Positions 45,795 through 48,442 of a stretch of 48,442 bases of DNA are shown here, piece by piece; the first letter of the stretch is position 1; every line of letters starts with the position of its first letter. The translations under genes were made by a program, and so were the position numbers. The notes beneath the pieces are model-generated. The model was given only the letters and a program-made list of their open reading frames with translations, did not search any database and was not told the DNA's origin. This stretch comes from Xenorhabdus sp. BG5 (GTDB lineage Bacteria > Pseudomonadota > Gammaproteobacteria > Enterobacterales > Enterobacteriaceae), in contig NZ_JADEUG010000029.1 in assembly GCF_015163665.1 (NCBI RefSeq), forward strand, positions 1 to 48,442, written 5' to 3'.

Positions 45795-47270
45795 TTAAAA
45801 ATATTTTTCTAGTCTGATTAGCACTTCGTTTTTGTTATAGCTGTACATCCAAGCCACATTGCTGTGATTGCGTCGATGGCGGAAAGTGAAAGAAGGTGTC
45901 ATGCCCCCTATTTCGGCGGCGGGTACTTTTATGACGGCGCTGTAAATCTGCTCATTATCTTGGCGTGTGGCATTTAACATCGGGCTGTAAGCGCCAAAAT
46001 GACGTTTTTTCAGTGTGGCAAACAGAGAACCATTGATTCCGGGATAGATTTGTCCGGCAATCCCTGTCCGAATTCCCCATTGTTGGTAGCGATCCACGAC
46101 ATGCTGGTCGTTGTCACGATAAACCCAATCGCCGCCGCCAAACAGGACAACGTCTTTGCTAATGGAATGGAATAGAGTGAGGTAGGCTGAGGTAAAGCTG
46201 CCATCTTTCCGGCGGAAATTTGGCTGATGACGTAGCTGTTTGTGTTCAAGTTCAACTTTCATGGCTGTTTTGGGCGTGAACGCCCATCGCCATTCTGTTT
46301 TGGCACCTACCGCACGGTAATAGGGTTCGCCTGCTCGTTGTTTATATTCAAACAGAGGCCCAAAAGAGAAATCGTGACTTTTGCTTTTGTAGCTGTATCC
46401 ACTAACCAGTTGAAATGTATTCTCGTTTTCATCATGGTAATTACGATAGTTTTCACCATAAATCAGGCCACGACCAAAAATACCGTGATGACCTGTAAGT
46501 TGATAACGCCGACTTAATGTTGCGTCATAAGACGTACCCCATGCTTTGATGGCCTTTGGTATCTGCCTTTTATAGAGTATTTGCTTTATGGGATCAAAAT
46601 CGTAACGGGGGTTTTCCTGATCAGGAGACATATTTACATTATCATTATAAGCATAACCAGCCGAGAAAGAGCCGCGCCAACTATTTCTCAGATCTATCGC
46701 TTCCAGATAGCTGTTAATATTTTTCAGCACGACTTCTGGTAACTTTTGTGCTTTATACAATCCAGTAAACAGTTGCTCAGCTTCCCGATTTTTATGATCC
46801 TCAAAATAGACGCGAGCTAATTCCAGCTCGATACGAGGAAAATCGGGCTGTTGATTCAGAACTTGTTGATAATGATAAGCGGCGAGATCTAAATCTCCCT
46901 CAAGACGTGCCAGCCCGCCTTGAGCAAAATTGACCAACATTACATCATGTTCCGGCAATTTTTGATAAGCCGAGAGAAAACGTCTGACATCTGACCATTG
47001 TCGATGGTTAATAGCCAGGAATAGTGCTTGGCCGATATCATTAATATTGTTTTCGACCTGAAACGTTTGCCCGTTAATGACAATCAGTGAAGCATTATTT
47101 TCAACAAAAATAGGATCTGGCGTAATCAGATTGGTTTCATTTTCCTGTTGATTATGTTGTGCTTCTTGCCAGATTTTTCTTGGGGTATCTTCATCGGCAT
47201 AAACGGGTAGGGATAGGCATAGCGCTACCAGTGCCGTTGATAATATTGGCGTAATTTTATTGTCAGACAT
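45795..47270 (-). CDS. Slam-family (DUF560) outer-membrane secretor, type XI secretion
   Basis: 491 residues. Signal peptide to about residue 25 (ending LSLPVYA). The N-terminal half has TPR-like helices (DLAAYHYQQVLNQQPDFPRIELELARVYFEDHKNREAEQLF, seen in pieces); the C-terminal half is a DUF560 beta-barrel beginning SAGYAYNDNVN and ending with a terminal Phe (RLEKYF). Slam proteins move cargo proteins across or onto the outer membrane. Here the cargo is most likely the hemophore encoded immediately upstream. It corresponds to HrpB of X. nematophila as I recall. Confidence 0.88.
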   Translation of the reverse strand: MSDNKITPILSTALVALCLSLPVYADEDTPRKIWQEAQHNQQENETNLITPDPIFVENNASLIVINGQTFQVENNINDIGQALFLAINHRQWSDVRRFLSAYQKLPEHDVMLVNFAQGGLARLEGDLDLAAYHYQQVLNQQPDFPRIELELARVYFEDHKNREAEQLFTGLYKAQKLPEVVLKNINSYLEAIDLRNSWRGSFSAGYAYNDNVNMSPDQENPRYDFDPIKQILYKRQIPKAIKAWGTSYDATLSRRYQLTGHHGIFGRGLIYGENYRNYHDENENTFQLVSGYSYKSKSHDFSFGPLFEYKQRAGEPYYRAVGAKTEWRWAFTPKTAMKVELEHKQLRHQPNFRRKDGSFTSAYLTLFHSISKDVVLFGGGDWVYRDNDQHVVDRYQQWGIRTGIAGQIYPGINGSLFATLKKRHFGAYSPMLNATRQDNEQIYSAVIKVPAAEIGGMTPSFTFRHRRNHSNVAWMYSYNKNEVLIRLEKYF

Positions 47271-47307
47271 CGGGAAACCAGATCACAAAGCTCACGTTAT
47301 TAAGAAT

Positions 47308-47347
47308 AAAAAAAACAGAGAACAGCCCAGGATGGTACTGTTCTCTG
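47308..47347 (-). terminator. Strong hairpin/U-tract between hemophore and secretor genes
   Basis: On the minus strand CAGAGAACAG (47347-47338) and CTGTTCTCTG (47325-47316) form a perfect 10-bp stem with a 12-base loop, followed by eight T. It sits inside the operon, 13 bp after the hemophore stop, so it should end most transcripts and let a minority read into the secretor, receptor and tonB genes. Confidence 0.88.
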
Positions 47348-47359
47348 GAAAATTAACGA

Positions 47360-48100
47360 TTACTGTTTAGAACCACCAAAAGCGGTATCTTTGGTGTCAT
47401 CATCAGCAAATTTCGCATACCCTGCCAAACTAGATGCGTTATCGCCAAAGAAGTGACCACTGGTGCTGCCAACCAAATCATCAGTTATGGCTATACCGTT
47501 GAATTTGGCATCAGCGCCAATATTGGCACTAATATCTATTGTCATTGCGGTATTTTCCATGGAACCGACCAGGGTTTTCTCACCGAAGTCTGCGGTAAAT
47601 GTACCGGCCAGAGCATTGTCACCGCTGTACTGGTTAATACCTGTCACTGTATAAGTTGCTGTACCGTCGGTTGGAATATTGGTAGTGATATCCTTGCCTG
47701 CATAGTAAACCGTATGGGTACTATCACCAGCCTGACCGGTCTGAGACCATTCACCGAAGTAAACGTCAGCATTGGCAACTTTGCTGAAATGGAATACCCC
47801 CATCCCGCCATGAGAGCCTGGTGCACCTGCTCTTGAGATATTATGAATACCATTGCTGTCCGTTGGTGCCATGCGAGTTAAGCTAGAAAAACCGATGAGT
47901 TTTCCTCCACCGATTGAACTGACTCCAATGCCTGGGGCGCCATTCGCACCACCGTGTGAATTTGAACCTGTTTGAGTTTCACCAACCTTGATATATGATG
48001 GTGAGCTTATTTGACTCTGCCCGAAACCAACTTCTGCCTGAGCCTGTGCCATAAATCCCAATGTGCCTAAAGCGGCGATTAATACGTTGAACTTTTTCAT
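47360..48100 (-). CDS. Hemophilin-like secreted hemophore, Slam cargo
   Basis: 246 residues. Sec signal peptide MKKFNVLIAALGTLGFMAQA with cleavage after AQA (residue 22) and no lipobox cysteine, so the product is released rather than lipidated. The mature protein begins EVGFGQSQISSPSYIKVG; a Gly/His/Ser-rich N-terminal handle (GVSSIGGGKLIGFSSL, GSHGGMG) is followed by a repetitive beta-rich C-terminal barrel (TFTADFGEKTLVGSM), the plan of hemophilin and TbpB-like Slam substrates. Histidines in the N-terminal part are heme-ligand candidates. Two tandem ATGs (48103, 48100); the second has the better ribosome-site spacing. It is first in the operon, followed by the secretor. It corresponds to HrpC of X. 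nematophila by memory. Confidence 0.85.
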   Translation of the reverse strand: MKKFNVLIAALGTLGFMAQAQAEVGFGQSQISSPSYIKVGETQTGSNSHGGANGAPGIGVSSIGGGKLIGFSSLTRMAPTDSNGIHNISRAGAPGSHGGMGVFHFSKVANADVYFGEWSQTGQAGDSTHTVYYAGKDITTNIPTDGTATYTVTGINQYSGDNALAGTFTADFGEKTLVGSMENTAMTIDISANIGADAKFNGIAITDDLVGSTSGHFFGDNASSLAGYAKFADDDTKDTAFGGSKQ

Positions 48101-48103
48101 CAT

Positions 48104-48442
48104 TATCCTCGTTTGGAGTGGGGGATCCCTCGTTACCCAATCTTAAAAACGGCCTGATCTATCGCGCGAGAAAAACGTACACCGTTCAAATGATAATGTA
48201 AATGATAATTATTATTATTTGTTTCACTAATAATAGGGTTTATTAGTCAATATCTTTTTTTATTTCATTGATTTTTATTTTATTTTTTACATTTTGGGTA
48301 AGGTTTAATCTATCTGATTTTTTTTGAAAATGTGAGATTGGTAGATTTTATTTACTGAGGTTATTTTGTTATTAATAAATTAATTAATATTGAAAAAGTT
48401 TCCAATGTAATTAAATTAATAGGGTTATATAATCATTTATAT
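48104..48442. promoter_or_regulatory. Upstream region of the hemophore operon
   Basis: Non-coding and very A/T-rich (long T and A tracts from 48217 to the edge). It holds the ribosome site GAGGA for the hemophore gene and the Fur-like site listed separately. A possible minus-strand -35 TTTACA overlaps that site. No other gene is visible up to the window edge. Confidence 0.5.
48198..48216. promoter_or_regulatory. Fur-box-like site
   Basis: Matches the 19-bp Fur consensus GATAATGATAATCATTATC at about 15 of 19 positions, and a further GATAAT hexamer lies just outside (48192-48197), as in extended Fur sites. It is ~100 bp before the hemophore start, so iron-repressed expression of the operon is predicted. 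Confidence 0.75.

Overview
The window comes from the replication-origin region of an enterobacterial (Morganellaceae-type) chromosome, most likely a Xenorhabdus species or close relative. This rests on protein similarity and gene order recognised by eye: rrn / hsrA / rbs / ravA / viaA / asnA / asnC / mioC / oriC / mnmG / rsmG / atpIBEFHAGDC / glmU / glmS matches the E. coli oriC neighbourhood. The right end carries a hemophilin-type hemophore with its Slam (type XI) secretion partner, a TonB-dependent receptor and a TonB, a set I recall from Xenorhabdus nematophila. The species call is inference.

Layout. (1) 1-275: P1/P2 promoters and leader of an rRNA operon on the minus strand; its 16S gene lies beyond the left edge. 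(2) 539-3824: hsrA transporter, then a collapsed ribose operon (broken rbsD, a stub of rbsA, no rbsC, the tail of rbsB, intact rbsK, internally deleted rbsR) that still carries a perfect RbsR-type operator; kup, expected beside it, is missing. (3) 4079-10700: ravA and viaA, normally adjacent, are split by a 3.5-kb, more G+C-rich gene for a SWIM zinc-finger SNF2 ATPase on the opposite strand. (4) 10704-13230: asnA, asnC, mioC and oriC with DnaA boxes and three AT-rich 13-mers. (5) 13231-26811: mnmG, rsmG, a 610-bp spacer with a CRP-like site, the complete F1Fo ATP synthase operon, glmU and glmS. (6) 26812-31153: accessory DNA just after the glmS end (the Tn7 target position): a C-terminal remnant resembling a type I restriction subunit, a DUF1778/GNAT toxin-antitoxin pair, a Baeyer-Villiger-type flavin monooxygenase with a sequestered ribosome site, then asd. 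(7) 31231-41837: gyrB, recF, dnaN and dnaA on the minus strand, and rpmH, rnpA, yidD, yidC and mnmE on the plus strand; this block is inverted relative to E. coli, so dnaA reads toward oriC. (8) 41913-48442: minus-strand operon hemophore, Slam-like outer-membrane secretor, TonB-dependent receptor, tonB, with a Fur-box-like site upstream and a strong hairpin/U-tract terminator directly after the hemophore gene.

How the parts work together: the core is replication initiation (oriC, DnaA, DnaN, RecF, GyrB), tRNA wobble-uridine modification (MnmG with MnmE), ribosome and membrane biogenesis (L34, RnpA, YidD, YidC), ATP synthesis and cell-wall precursor supply (GlmU, GlmS, Asd). Accessory content sits at three places: ravA/viaA, the end of glmS, and beyond mnmE. 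No tRNA gene, CRISPR array or intact insertion sequence was seen.
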